64,000 bases of DNA from NCBI RefSeq assembly GCF_013393945.1, contig NZ_CP040299.1, positions 1 to 64,000 of the forward strand, written 5' to 3'. Made by a program: the position numbers and the translations under genes. This document shows, piece after piece, positions 19,712-28,664 of this stretch. Position 1 is the first letter of the stretch. Every line of letters starts with the position of its first letter. The stretch comes from Nostoc sp. TCL26-01. Lineage in GTDB: Bacteria; Cyanobacteriota; Cyanobacteriia; Cyanobacteriales; Nostocaceae. The notes beneath the pieces were generated by a model that did no database searches, was not told where the DNA came from, and saw only the letters and a list, made by a program, of their open reading frames with translations.

Positions 19712-20866
19712 TTATCTTATTCCCCATAAAAGTTTTCCATAATTAAGCTTTTGAAAAGTCTCCAACCATTGCCCACCTTCTTTTGGTAATACCTGCAATT
19801 TTTCAGGTAATTTGCCATCAAATATATACACTGTTCCTGGTGGAACAAAAGCTCGTTGAGGTAAGAGTGCAGATTCCTCCCTTGTTTTGTCGTCCATCTT
19901 CTTACGCAGTGTTGAGACACCACCCCAGAGTAAAGCTTTGTCAGTAGCACAACCTTTTAGCTCCCAATCTTTTGGCTGTTCCTTCTGCTTCTTCCAATCT
20001 TGGGGATAGGCGCTGTATCTTGTTTCTGCAAATAGTGCTAGTCCAGGAGTGAGGAGATAGGCAAAGTTTGGTAGTGTTGGAGAGCGATCGCTTTCAATTG
20101 ACTTAAATTGTTCTTTATCGCCTACAATCAGATCAAGTTGTTTTTTCAAAGTTGTATCTGCTTCCAGAAGCGATACCAAAGCCCGATGTCCTTCACCTCC
20201 CAAGCGGACAACACTTTCAGTTGCTAAAATCTCCCCACTCAACGCCGCGATAAAACACCATCCATCTTGCAAACGGACGGCAACCTCGGTAAAGTACCCA
20301 TCAGCATCTTTAACTTGTCGTTTATCAGTTTGCATTTGGATATGAGGTAAAACCTGTGTTTTCCAAGGATTTTCGTGAAAATCTTCTTTATGCCAATCTT
20401 TACTAGGTTTTTCACCTTTAAGATAAGCAAACAGTGCTGCGGCTTTTATCCAAGGTTGAGGAGGACTGATATTCCCATTGAGAATTAGAGGTGGGATTTG
20501 CTCTTCATCAAATGCTAAGTGCATCCATGCGTTATCTTGAGGGATGGGTTGCAAGCGTTCAATCGCACTCCAATTATCGCTCTTTGTTTTGCGGTCTTGT
20601 CCTGTAGGATATAGACAGAATAAATCTTTGGGTGTGGGTAGCCATAGGGTATCTTTACTGTCTAATAAAAAGGGGCCGAGAAAACTGAGATGGCGTTGAG
20701 TACGGTTTTCATCATTGGTTTGTGGTAAAAGCGATCGCAAAGCCTGAAATACTGTAATTGGCATCGGTGGAAATAGTCCCTTTGCCCAGGAACCGTCACC
20801 AGGGCTAAAAGGTTTGCAATCTCGAAATAAGAGTAAATCTAGGGGAGTGATTTTATACCAGTGCAT
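19712..20866 (-). CDS. cmr3: Cmr3 (Cas5-like subunit)
   Basis: A 384-residue protein starting YKITPLDLLLFRDCKPFSPGDG, the Cmr3 signature, followed by LFPPMPITVFQALRSLL. The C-terminus has RAFVPPGTVYIFDG and a Gly-rich region typical of RAMPs. Cmr3 caps the crRNA 5' handle and pairs with Cas10. It sits three bases after the cas10 stop and directly before cmr4, a normal type III-B order. Length is ordinary for the family. Confidence 0.9.
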   Translation of the reverse strand: MHWYKITPLDLLLFRDCKPFSPGDGSWAKGLFPPMPITVFQALRSLLPQTNDENRTQRHLSFLGPFLLDSKDTLWLPTPKDLFCLYPTGQDRKTKSDNWSAIERLQPIPQDNAWMHLAFDEEQIPPLILNGNISPPQPWIKAAALFAYLKGEKPSKDWHKEDFHENPWKTQVLPHIQMQTDKRQVKDADGYFTEVAVRLQDGWCFIAALSGEILATESVVRLGGEGHRALVSLLEADTTLKKQLDLIVGDKEQFKSIESDRSPTLPNFAYLLTPGLALFAETRYSAYPQDWKKQKEQPKDWELKGCATDKALLWGGVSTLRKKMDDKTREESALLPQRAFVPPGTVYIFDGKLPEKLQVLPKEGGQWLETFQKLNYGKLLWGIR

Positions 20867-20869
20867 ATA

Positions 20870-23320
20870 TTATTTTTCACCCCATTTCCACCGTTCTACT
20901 CGCTTATCGACCCAAAAAGCGGTAAATCTCAAAAGTTTAGCTAAATCTTCGGATTCAGTACCTATGGGTTCAGACTGAATTTCTTTGGCTTCTTTAATCC
21001 AGTATTCCAAAGTTTGTTTATCCCATTCTTCTAGTTGTTCTAGAATTTCTTGAGCTTTTTTGCGCTTCTCAGGCTTATCGCTTTTTTGTATAGTTTCTTT
21101 AGCCCATTCTTTTAAGGTTTTTTCCGCCCATATTTTGAGAGTTGATTTTGCCCAATCTTCCCATTTATCTAACCATTGTTCGATTTTTGCAAATGTTTGC
21201 TTAAGTTCTTTGCTGTTATCGCGGCTGTCCATAATTACTCTCGCCGCTTTGGAAAACAGTTTGTAATCTTGAGTGATGGAAGCACGGTGGGGAAGTTCTT
21301 CGGCTAACCGATATAGTAGGGGACTAAGTTTGTCTTGGTATTTTTCGTATTCATTTACCCAGCCCCACCACGCTTCCAGTAACTCACCCTTCATCAGTGC
21401 TTCTAACTGGTTTCCACCACCGTAAATCACGCGAAAGCAAATACCATCTTTACCAGGGATTTTTTTCGCCCTCTCTCCTTCTGCTTCCCATAAACTTTCT
21501 AGAACAGTAGGAAGAGGAACACTTTTATGAGCAATGATTATGCCCATGCTCATGGTTGCACCCTTCCCCATTGTAAAATGCGGGCGTTTGGGTAATCCTT
21601 TTACTTTATCAGTAGGATGCCAATAGCCAGTGGCTTTGTTTTCATCACCATTGGGAGAATGAATAAATTCTTCATGTGGATCTTTACTACCACACCAAGC
21701 TGCACGCAGAGATAAGATATATTCTGGTAAGTCTTCTAGAGGTAAGACTACTTTCACATCATCACCACCACTGTAAATGACACGGCCACAGAAGCGTTTT
21801 TCTGTTAAATAGGGGACAAGACGATTAGAAAAGTCTAAAAGAGCGCGGTTGAGTCCTACATGGGTTGCTGGCCCCATGCGTTTATTAGCTTTCTCTAAAA
21901 GTTCATTAAATAGATGAGCGTTAAAATTTTCACTGTTTTTATTAACAGCATCTTCTTCAAGATAAAACTTGTATGTTTTGAGTGTATTTCCCGAAATATA
22001 ATTCCCCATACCATCGCCATCGGCGAGAATAATCACCCACCAATCGGCGGGACTACTTTCACCAAAACCTGTATCGCGGTGTGCTTGGGCGACTAAATTT
22101 TTGAGTTCACCAACATCGTCACCTTTTAACCCCATGTCGTCTGCCAACCATTTCCCAGAGAACATGACACCGTTATAATCCTTGCGGAGATGGGATAATT
22201 TTGTTTTTATTTTTGTGTCTGTTTTGCTAATATGAAAAGGTCGTCGAGTTTTACTATAAAAATCTCGTTTTTGTTGTTTATATATTTGCAAATTAGTCTT
22301 TTTGATAAGTTGTTTATTCCAATATTGCTTAAGTAGTGTATTTAAATTATGCCAATAAATTTCTAGTAATTCGGGATGCTTATGAGCAAAACGAGCGGCT
22401 GCAATTGAACTTACATTAGGAAACCTAATTAACTGTTCATAATCAATTTCTGGTACATCTATATCAGTTTCAAATTCTTGAGCATCTTCTTCATTGAGTA
22501 AAGATTCTTCAACAATTTTTACTCCCAATTTTTCTGCAACTCCACCATAAACCCACGCCATCCGTTTGGTAAGTTCTAGGGCATTCAACCTTTCAGAACC
22601 ATTAAACAATCCAGGAAATGCCTTAGATATCACAAGTCCAAATAAACGCATTGAACCAGCAGGTGTCCCGGCTCCTTCTGCGAATTTGGTATAGTTAAAC
22701 CGAGGATGGACAGCGCTAAATTGTCCTGATATGCTGGAACGTTCCCCTGGTGCAGTGGGAATTTGCCAATTCCGAGTATTTTTGACTGCAACTAGACATA
22801 AGCGTAATCTTTGTTGTAAACTTCCCCACCAAGTCCCTACATTCAGTGTGTCATAAACATTTACTTCAGCCTCGGAAGGTAAATCTATGAGAGATTGGGA
22901 GATTTCTTGTTGAACTTTAATCCATTCTTGTTCAAAAATATTATTTTCTTTATTTTTGATTAATGGTAAATCTGGACTTCCTAAAGGAACAGCAGCCCAA
23001 TAAGGTTCCCAAGTATGCTTTAGTTGTTCATCCCAGAGTTTATTCCATTCCCAACAGCTTTCGTGTTGCAAAAGCCTGAGTTCGTGTCTATAGGGTTTGA
23101 GAAATTCATCTGGTAATTTAGTTAAATCACCAAAAGCTTCTGTTAGCAATTCATCTAATTTTGTAGTTGGCTTTTTTAAATATTCAACTACTCTTTCTCT
23201 AATACAAAGTCGAACTTGTTCACCTATTTTCACCCATTCTTGGGTGAGTTTTTCTTTCAGTTCTTTTCCTAATTTCTGTGCGCCTTCTTTCCCTGGAACT
23301 ACCACTGTAATCGGGAGCAT
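20870..23320 (-). pseudogene. cas10: Cas10/Cmr2, C-terminal part (both palm domains), cut off by an IS
   Basis: Carries the cyclase machinery of Cas10: a first palm motif ILADGDGMGNYISG (near 22000-22040) and the catalytic GGDD in VIYSGGDDVKVVLP (near 21765), then the C-terminal helical domain. Joining 24486-25341 to 20870-23304, using one copy of the 8-bp duplication, gives a continuous 1096-residue reading frame, so the ISKra4-like insertion is the only visible lesion. The terminal repeat of the IS supplies an ATG (MLPITVV) in frame with Cas10, so this 816-residue half might still be made. Cas10 makes cyclic oligoadenylates when Cmr binds target RNA; a split protein may not assemble. Confidence 0.9.
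23305..23312. repeat. 8-bp target duplication, left copy (ctgtaatc)
   Basis: The same eight bases occur at 24486-24493, directly flanking the IS inside cas10. This marks a simple transposition event. Confidence 0.85.
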
Positions 23321-24485
23321 CCACTTTTGGAAGATATACAGGTTCTGGGAGAATATAACAACAGATAAAACAGTGTGGATGACTTACCATGAACCAGGAT
23401 AAACAAGAAAGAATCAAAGCCTGTTTACAAGAATTGTCAACACTACTGTATGAAGAAGCAGATAAAAGTAAGCTGACAGACCTCGAAAGTATAGAAAAAA
23501 CAGTTCGGAGTCAAATATTAGAACTAGTCAGTCCAGAAATAGCCCTTTTTTTATCGAACAAAAAACTGGAACAAAAGTAGGTAAAACCAGGAAAATTAAA
23601 AGCTTAGTGGGGGAACTGACTCTTAAAGCCAAACAGTTACAGAAACTGGGTTTGAAGCCAAGAACCCGGTTAAGTCCATTACTTCAAAAGTGTTGTTTAA
23701 GGCTGTCAGCTAACGAATCATACCAAAAAGCAGAAATTGAAGTTGAGGCATTGACAGGAGTCAAAGTGGGTCACTCAACGCAACAAAAATTAGTGCTGTC
23801 ACAAGATTTTCAACTACCATTTGCAAAACAAGCAGTTTCAGAAGTCAGTGTAGATGGAGGAAAAGTCCGACTCAGAGGTAAACCGAAAGCAGGCTGTTAC
23901 TGGCGAGACTATAAAACCGTTCGTCTGCAAGGGATTTACTATGGTGCGTTTTTTGATGACAACCAATCATTAGTTGATTATGTCAATAGCCAACGTCTGG
24001 TTAACCCGTTAGTGTGCTTGGGGGATGGTCATGATGGCGTGTGGAATCTAGTCAAAGAGTTTGGTAAAACAGAAAATTTTGAGCGTTGGGAAATCTTGGA
24101 TTGGTATCACCTCAAAGAAAATCTCTATAAAGTTGGTGGTTCTTTAAAACGGCTTAAAGCTGCTGAAACGCTGTTATGGCAAGGTCAGATAGAAGAAACT
24201 CAAGCTTTATTTCTTCATTGCCGAGGTAAACAAGCGAAGAACTTCATTGCTTATCTTGAAAAACATCGCTCTCGTATTGTCAATTATGCCTATTACCAGG
24301 CTGAACAACTTTGTTCTATTGGTTCTGGCGCAGTTGAATCTGCTATTAAACAAATTGGTGCGAGGATTAAAATTTCTGGCGCACAGTGGAATGTTGATAG
24401 TGTTAATCACATCCTCTCTATTCGTTGTGCTTATCTCAATGGTTTATTAGCTATTTGAGTCTTTCTGCCAAAAGTGGATGCTCCC
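23313..24485 (+). mobile_element. ISKra4-like insertion sequence, copy 1, inside cas10
   Basis: A 1173-bp element bounded by inverted repeats (left gggagcatccacttttgg, right its reverse complement) and flanked by ctgtaatc on both sides. It carries a two-frame transposase on the plus strand, opposite to the cmr operon. Two more copies lie at 36499 and 63162. Their proteins are almost identical (one Ile/Leu difference seen), so spread is recent. The element probably lowers expression of cmr3 onward, although an outward promoter from its end cannot be excluded. Confidence 0.93.
23389..24458 (+). CDS. ISKra4-like transposase (copy 1), made by -1 frameshifting
   Basis: Two overlapping frames encode one protein. 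The first starts at 23389 (63 codons, stop at 23580). The second covers the catalytic part, with VDGGKVRLRG, LGDGHDGVWNL, DWYHLKENLYK and GSGAVESAIKQIGAR, matching ISKra4-type DDE transposases. In the overlap a run of seven T then A (23546-23553) forms a T TTT TTA slippery site. A -1 slip there joins ALF to FIEQKTGTKVGKTRKIKSL, an expected family sequence, giving about 355 residues. The GTG at 23607 is a possible start only if the second frame is made alone. It catalyses cut-and-paste or copy movement of the element. Confidence 0.85.
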
Positions 24486-25341
24486 CTGTAATCATATTGG
24501 GAAATCCAGCAGTACTTAAACTGGTGGAAGTTTTATCTGTAAACCTTTGCACTGGGTCTTTTTTATCTTCTTGAAGGCGTTTAAAATCAGTCGCAAAGTC
24601 TGGATACTTTTGGATCATTAACGCATCAATTATTTCCTGACTCCACAGGGAAGGTACAATCACAGCATCGGGGCCTAGCTCTTGGGCAATATACCAGCAC
24701 AACCGACTACTGAGATAGTGTAATAGATATGAACCTGCCCAAAAATCTAAGAATTTGCGAGAAGATTTGATAAATTCTTGTACGGGTGAGAAGGAGAATA
24801 TCAATAAATATGGTGTTTTTGAGTCTCCTTTTTCCCATGCTTCTGGAAACATTGCGCCTGTCAGCGCCGAAACGGTACTTTGGTGGCTGTGTAGTGGACA
24901 GTCGGGGATGACTGAATGTGCAGGGAATAATAGTTTATCTTGTTGCTCACCTGCTAATAGTTCTGGGTAAAATCGCCAAAACCACCAAAAAACTTCTTGG
25001 GCGTTGGTTTTTTCTTTGATTTGGCTAATATTTGGAGCGTTAATTGGAGGTTGTAAGGCTGTAACTTGCTGTTTTTGTCCGCTTATAGGATGACGCACCA
25101 TAACTTGTGGTGGGTTTTCCTGGGATTCTATGCGATGGTATAAATTAACTCGGTCGGAGGAAGCAGCAATATCTTGAGCGTGTCTACCTATTTCTGCATT
25201 GCTATTATTCCCATTCCACCACACGCTTAAATCTTCACGGTGATCATCGAGACATCTTAACTGAGATAATACAGCATCTCCCCAACATTCATATTCTGGC
25301 GATCGCAGTAGTGCATATAACTTACGTTGATAGAAGTTCAT
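24451..25341 (-). pseudogene. cas10: Cas10/Cmr2, N-terminal part, cut off by an IS
   Basis: Residues 1 to about 284 are Cas10: the start RKLYALLRSP, RHAQDIAASSDRV, and the Cmr2_N signature LLIFSFSPVQEFIKSSRKFL with FWAGSYLLHYLS. The last dozen codons come from the IS. Many Cas10 proteins have an HD nuclease motif near the N-terminus; here the matching position reads RSP and no clear HD pair is seen, so DNase activity is doubtful. It is the first gene of the cmr operon and is preceded by an AT-rich upstream region. Removing the IS restores the frame into the C-terminal half. Confidence 0.88.
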
Positions 25342-25789
25342 TTGGGGAATATATATAGTTACAAGGTCTGAAATGATTAATTAGTAAGCATTTCCAGTCT
25401 TAGGTAATTTTGTTTGGTGTTAACTTTTAATGTATAAAAATATTACTCTAGCTAAAAAGCTACTAACGTGAAACTACGTCTAAATAAATTTATCTTTATA
25501 TAAGTACATTTAATTGTGTCTAAATATTTACGTATACTTAAAAAGTAATAATTTTTCTAAGTTTGTATACGGGAGCGGAGGCTACGCCAACAAAAATCAA
25601 ATAGGAGTTCTATAAATTGGTTTGCGCTGCGCTTCACCCAAGCTACATCTAATGCTTCCAGTCGTTCGGACTTGGTGCAAGATGTAAGTAAAAAATCCCC
25701 AGTTAAAAATCATAACTGGAGATTTAGTACCTTTAGGTGAAAGAAAGCCAATGTTTCCATTAATTCGACTTCCCATGAAGTCAAGCAAT
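25342..25789. other. AT-rich region upstream of cas10 with a solitary CRISPR-like repeat
   Basis: 448 bp without a convincing gene. The part next to cas10 is very AT-rich and should hold the promoter of the cmr operon (TATATAT lies about 10 bp before the start). Around 25565-25650 is a dispersed cyanobacterial repeat (gggagcggaggctacgcc). A degenerate CRISPR repeat lies at 25753-25785. A 63-codon minus frame here needs a TTG start, runs across the dispersed repeat and is not credible. Confidence 0.6.
25753..25785. repeat. Solitary degenerate CRISPR repeat
   Basis: This begins gtttccattaattcgactt, which differs at one base from the first 19 nt of the repeat of the array at 31129, then diverges (cccatgaagtcaag). 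It is a relic of a lost array or a repeat carried with cas DNA. There is no second copy next to it. Confidence 0.6.
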
Positions 25790-25963
25790 TTAAGCTTGAG
25801 AATTAAACCTCAAGACAAACTTGCCACTATCCACTTGTCTTTGCAGCACTTGTAGGTAAGCAGTTGCATCATTATGGCGACGAAATCTCGCTACAACTAT
25901 GCCATCCTTGCTAGGTGAATTACGAATTATGCACCACGGATGTAGCTGCTCAAAATAGGTCAT
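25790..25963 (-). CDS. Small conserved-looking protein (57 aa), function unknown
   Basis: An ORF from ATG 25963, with an excellent AGGAGGG ribosome site five bases upstream, to a TAA at 25790. The peptide begins MTYFEQLHPWCIIRNSPSKD and continues GIVVARFRRHNDATAYLQVL. It resembles small cyanobacterial proteins with a W-x-I-x-R and a V-A-R-F-R motif, of unknown role. It lies between the cmr operon and the cas2 region on the same strand. Confidence 0.6.
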   Translation of the reverse strand: MTYFEQLHPWCIIRNSPSKDGIVVARFRRHNDATAYLQVLQRQVDSGKFVLRFNSQA

Positions 25964-26102
25964 AATACCCTCCTACAATTGCTGACAACTGCATGAATAA
26001 TGTGTTTTTAAATTGCCTCAATTCACATTAATTCAGGTGTCTACAGCAAAATAGTCCTAGATGATATTGACAATCTAATACTTTTATGGGTGTAAAATAC
26101 CA

Positions 26103-26399
26103 TCAAGAAGCGATACCTAATAAAACTTGTATATGCTTAGGAATCTCCTCAAAGTGTTCCAGCCAAAAATCCATCAATCCCAGATGTAATAAATCATTGC
26201 GAGTGGGGTAACGTCGATTGCGCCCATTTCTAAACCAACCCCGCACAGTAGAATCAGAACGAGAGCAAATTAAAGCTATTTGCTCATAGCTGACTTCCCA
26301 TTTAGAATAGAATTGTTGAGGTGTCATACCAAATTCCCAATTGCTGTATGCCGAAATTAGCCGTAATTCTCGTGTTTGTAATGGACGAGGTTTGGGCAT
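26103..26399 (-). CDS. Helix-turn-helix protein (98 aa), possible antitoxin or regulator
   Basis: A 98-residue protein with a probable HTH in the middle (YEQIALICSRSDSTVRGWFR), preceded by an alpha-helical segment and followed by LLHLGLMDFWLEHFEEIP. Similar small HTH proteins occur near mobile and CRISPR loci in cyanobacteria. It lies 99 bp after a RelE/ParE-like gene on the same strand. In HigBA-type modules the toxin comes first and an HTH antitoxin second, which fits this order, but the gap is longer than usual and holds short repeats. Confidence 0.6.
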   Translation of the reverse strand: MPKPRPLQTRELRLISAYSNWEFGMTPQQFYSKWEVSYEQIALICSRSDSTVRGWFRNGRNRRYPTRNDLLHLGLMDFWLEHFEEIPKHIQVLLGIAS

Positions 26400-26498
26400 A
26401 GGAATAAGTAAAAAGTGAAAAGTAAAAAGGCAAAAGAAAGAAAGTAAAAAGCAAAGATTTTTATTTAAAAATAATTAGGCTTTTTACTTTTAGCTTGA

Positions 26499-26768
26499 TT
26501 AATGTGAATCTACGTTTGTGACCTCAATACTTTGCTCGTCGGTATAATGCCAGTAAAATCGTTTCGCCATAGACGCTGAAGAACTCCAAATATCCCCATC
26601 TTTGCAACGATATCGATGCGTTCTTAAACTCCGATAAGCCGGGCCATATTGCGATAAACATTCAAAAGCTTTGTTGTATTGCTTACGGTCTAAAGAAGGT
26701 AAGGTAGCAAGTTTTTTCTGAACTTTGGAAGTGAAAAATAAACGGAATTTGACAACTTGAATCTGCAT
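26499..26768 (-). CDS. RelE/ParE-like protein (possible toxin)
   Basis: An 89-residue basic protein. The C-terminal pattern SLRTHRYRCKDGDIWSSSAS followed by KRFYWHY resembles the beta-strand core of RelE/ParE-type toxins (a Leu-x-x-H-x-Lys/Arg segment, then W-S-x-S and R-x-x-W). The family includes ribosome-dependent RNases and gyrase inhibitors. Which one this is cannot be told. The HTH gene downstream may be the antitoxin. Confidence 0.55.
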   Translation of the reverse strand: MQIQVVKFRLFFTSKVQKKLATLPSLDRKQYNKAFECLSQYGPAYRSLRTHRYRCKDGDIWSSSASMAKRFYWHYTDEQSIEVTNVDSH

Positions 26769-26907
26769 TCAATAGTTTCCGAATATCCAAACTTGACCGA
26801 AAGCATAGAGATGTTTACCATTCCCCAAGCGGTGGAGCGCGTGCTTTCCCCCAGACAGTCATTTTGATATACCTATTGTGGTAAATATTGTGTAAAAGTC
26901 TTGACAG

Positions 26908-27189
26908 CTAAACAATAAAAGCTGCATCGTCGATAACAAACTCAGGCTCTGTTCCCAACACTGCAATTTTGCAACGGGTGTGTGCAGACATGGGATAAAA
27001 TCGTACTTGGTCTTCGCGTTTATTTACCAATCTCACAAGATATTTAGATAGAGTTGTGTACTGATTTTCATCTAATACACACTCAAAAACTGACTTTTGT
27101 ACCCGTAAACCATAGGCTTCTAAAAGTTTCGCCACTTTGTTGCGGCGAGTATCGCTAACTATGTCGTAACATACTAAATAAAACATCAC
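26908..27189 (-). CDS. cas2: Cas2 adaptation protein
   Basis: A 93-residue protein with the Cas2 start MFYLVCYDIVSDTRRNKVAK, a beta-alpha-beta ferredoxin-like pattern and RVQKSVFEC in the middle. Cas2 bridges two Cas1 dimers during spacer capture. It is the only cas2 in the window and lies upstream of the cmr operon. Both cas1 genes nearby are broken, so it may lack a partner. The second methionine (27186) is an equally good start. Confidence 0.92.
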   Translation of the reverse strand: MMFYLVCYDIVSDTRRNKVAKLLEAYGLRVQKSVFECVLDENQYTTLSKYLVRLVNKREDQVRFYPMSAHTRCKIAVLGTEPEFVIDDAAFIV

Positions 27190-27282
27190 AGGAAGTAAAA
27201 AGTAAAAAGTAAAAAGGCAAAAGAAAGATGAAAGAGGTAAGTTGTGTTACTTTGGTCTTAGCATTTATCACTTTGACAATTG

Positions 27283-27639
27283 ATGAATCAAGATATAACT
27301 CAAAGAACATTTGATTTTGCGGTTAGGATAGTTAAGTTATGTCAGTCTTTGGAAGAAAACGCCGGAGTTCCACGAACATTAGCTAAACAATTGCTACGTT
27401 CAGGTACATCAATTGGGGCTAATGTAGAAGAAGCAAGAGCAGGACAAAGTAAAGCAGATTTTATTAATAAAAATGCTATTGCTCTCAAAGAAGCTCGTGA
27501 AACTCAATATTGGTTACGTCTACTTGTTGCCACAAAAATTGTTTCACCAGATAAGCTCGATAAATTAATCCAAGAGTCTGAGGAGTTGAAGAGAATTTTG
27601 GGCGCTATCATTGTCAGCAGCAAAACAAGTGAAAAGTAA
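27283..27639 (+). CDS. Four-helix-bundle protein (23S rRNA intervening-sequence/bAvd-like family)
   Basis: A 118-residue all-helical protein with family landmarks RTFDFAVRIVKLCQSL, LAKQLLRSGTSIGANVEEA and ETQYWLRLL. The family includes proteins encoded in rRNA intervening sequences and the Avd partner of diversity-generating retroelements. The ATG at 27283 is preferred to the adjacent TTG. It is on the opposite strand between cas2 and cas1. Function unknown; nucleic-acid binding is plausible because the family is basic and Avd binds RNA. Confidence 0.8.
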   Translation: MNQDITQRTFDFAVRIVKLCQSLEENAGVPRTLAKQLLRSGTSIGANVEEARAGQSKADFINKNAIALKEARETQYWLRLLVATKIVSPDKLDKLIQESEELKRILGAIIVSSKTSEK

Positions 27640-27692
27640 AAGAAGAAGAAGTATGTAGATTCATAGTAAAGTTTCTTCATGATACTTATCTT

Positions 27693-28664
27693 TTAAATTT
27701 TCACTTTTGGCTTGTAAATTTTTACGTCACTCTCTTCTCTTTTGCCTTTTAACTTTTGACTTTTTACTTCACTTACAGGATGAAATTTTAAAGCCAAGGG
27801 ACGGTAATATTCCACGTTACCCAGCAGACACGCGAGGTATTCCTGTACTTGTAAGTCCATGCACTGGCGATAGCTGACTTCTCCAGCATAGGGATGCAAT
27901 ACGAAAGTGCGTAACTTGGCTTCCCAATACTGGAGGAAACGTTGGAGGATGCTGCGCGGCTGACTTTTACCATTACCATTTCCGTTAGTGTGAGCCAAAT
28001 TTCGAGCGAAATTTAATACTAAGTCATCAACAATTGCGGTACGAAATTCAGCTGTGAAATCCCATGCTAATGGTAAGTCGTGATTTATATCGCGGTGTAA
28101 AATCGCACAATTGGGATCAAGTCCTGTAGTATCAAGCAAGGTGTATATATATTGATGCAAGAGTTGATTTCCCAAGTTCAAAAAGCCACTAATGCGTTTT
28201 TGGTTGAATGGCGAACATGAGTTATGGAAATTGAGGAGAGAAGTAACAGCACTGTAGTAAACATTATCCGCTTCTTCACTATATTCGCGCAGTTCATTAG
28301 CTGATGTTGCTAGTGGTAAATTGTCCATCAACAGCGTCAGGTAATTTAATGCGCGCTGGGTTGTATAGTCAGCGTAATGGCGAGTCCAGTTCTGCACAAA
28401 GGTATGTTGATTATGCAATTTTGCCCAGATGATACTTTCCGCAGTCGCCCGATTCAATTCCTCATTAAGTGTGTGTTGGCGTTGGGAAGTTTGATATTTA
28501 TATTGACGTTGTGCTGGATTTTCCAATCTGCCCATAAGTTCGCCATTTGTAGTTAAATAAAGTACTGGGATTTGATGGGCAACTACAACTTTAATGACTT
28601 CTTTTGGTAATTTGATGTTACCAAAGATAATGATTTGGCTAACATTGGTAATCCGCAGGCTCAT
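27693..28664 (-). pseudogene. cas1: Cas1 (stand-alone), main part; 5' end separated by an IS630-like element
   Basis: Carries most of Cas1 (SQIIIFGNIKLPKEVIKVVV, ATAESIIWAKLHNQ, SGFLNLGNQLLHQYIYTLL, CMDLQVQEYLACLLG). The start at 28664 is artificial. The true N-terminus (MPTIYITEPDAILQL) lies at 29802-29892. Joining both parts with one copy of tca gives a continuous 352-residue protein. Acidic and His residues of the metal site lie in the part shown here. The last ~25 residues are encoded by low-complexity repeat DNA. Cas1 is the integrase of spacer acquisition, and this one is very likely inactive. Confidence 0.9.

Noticed and set aside
25597..25788. 63-codon minus-strand ORF
   Set aside because: TTG start, crosses a dispersed repeat and the CRISPR-like repeat; no family features.
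28664..28664. ATG at 28664 as true cas1 start
   Set aside because: It is created at the IS junction; the real start is at 29892.
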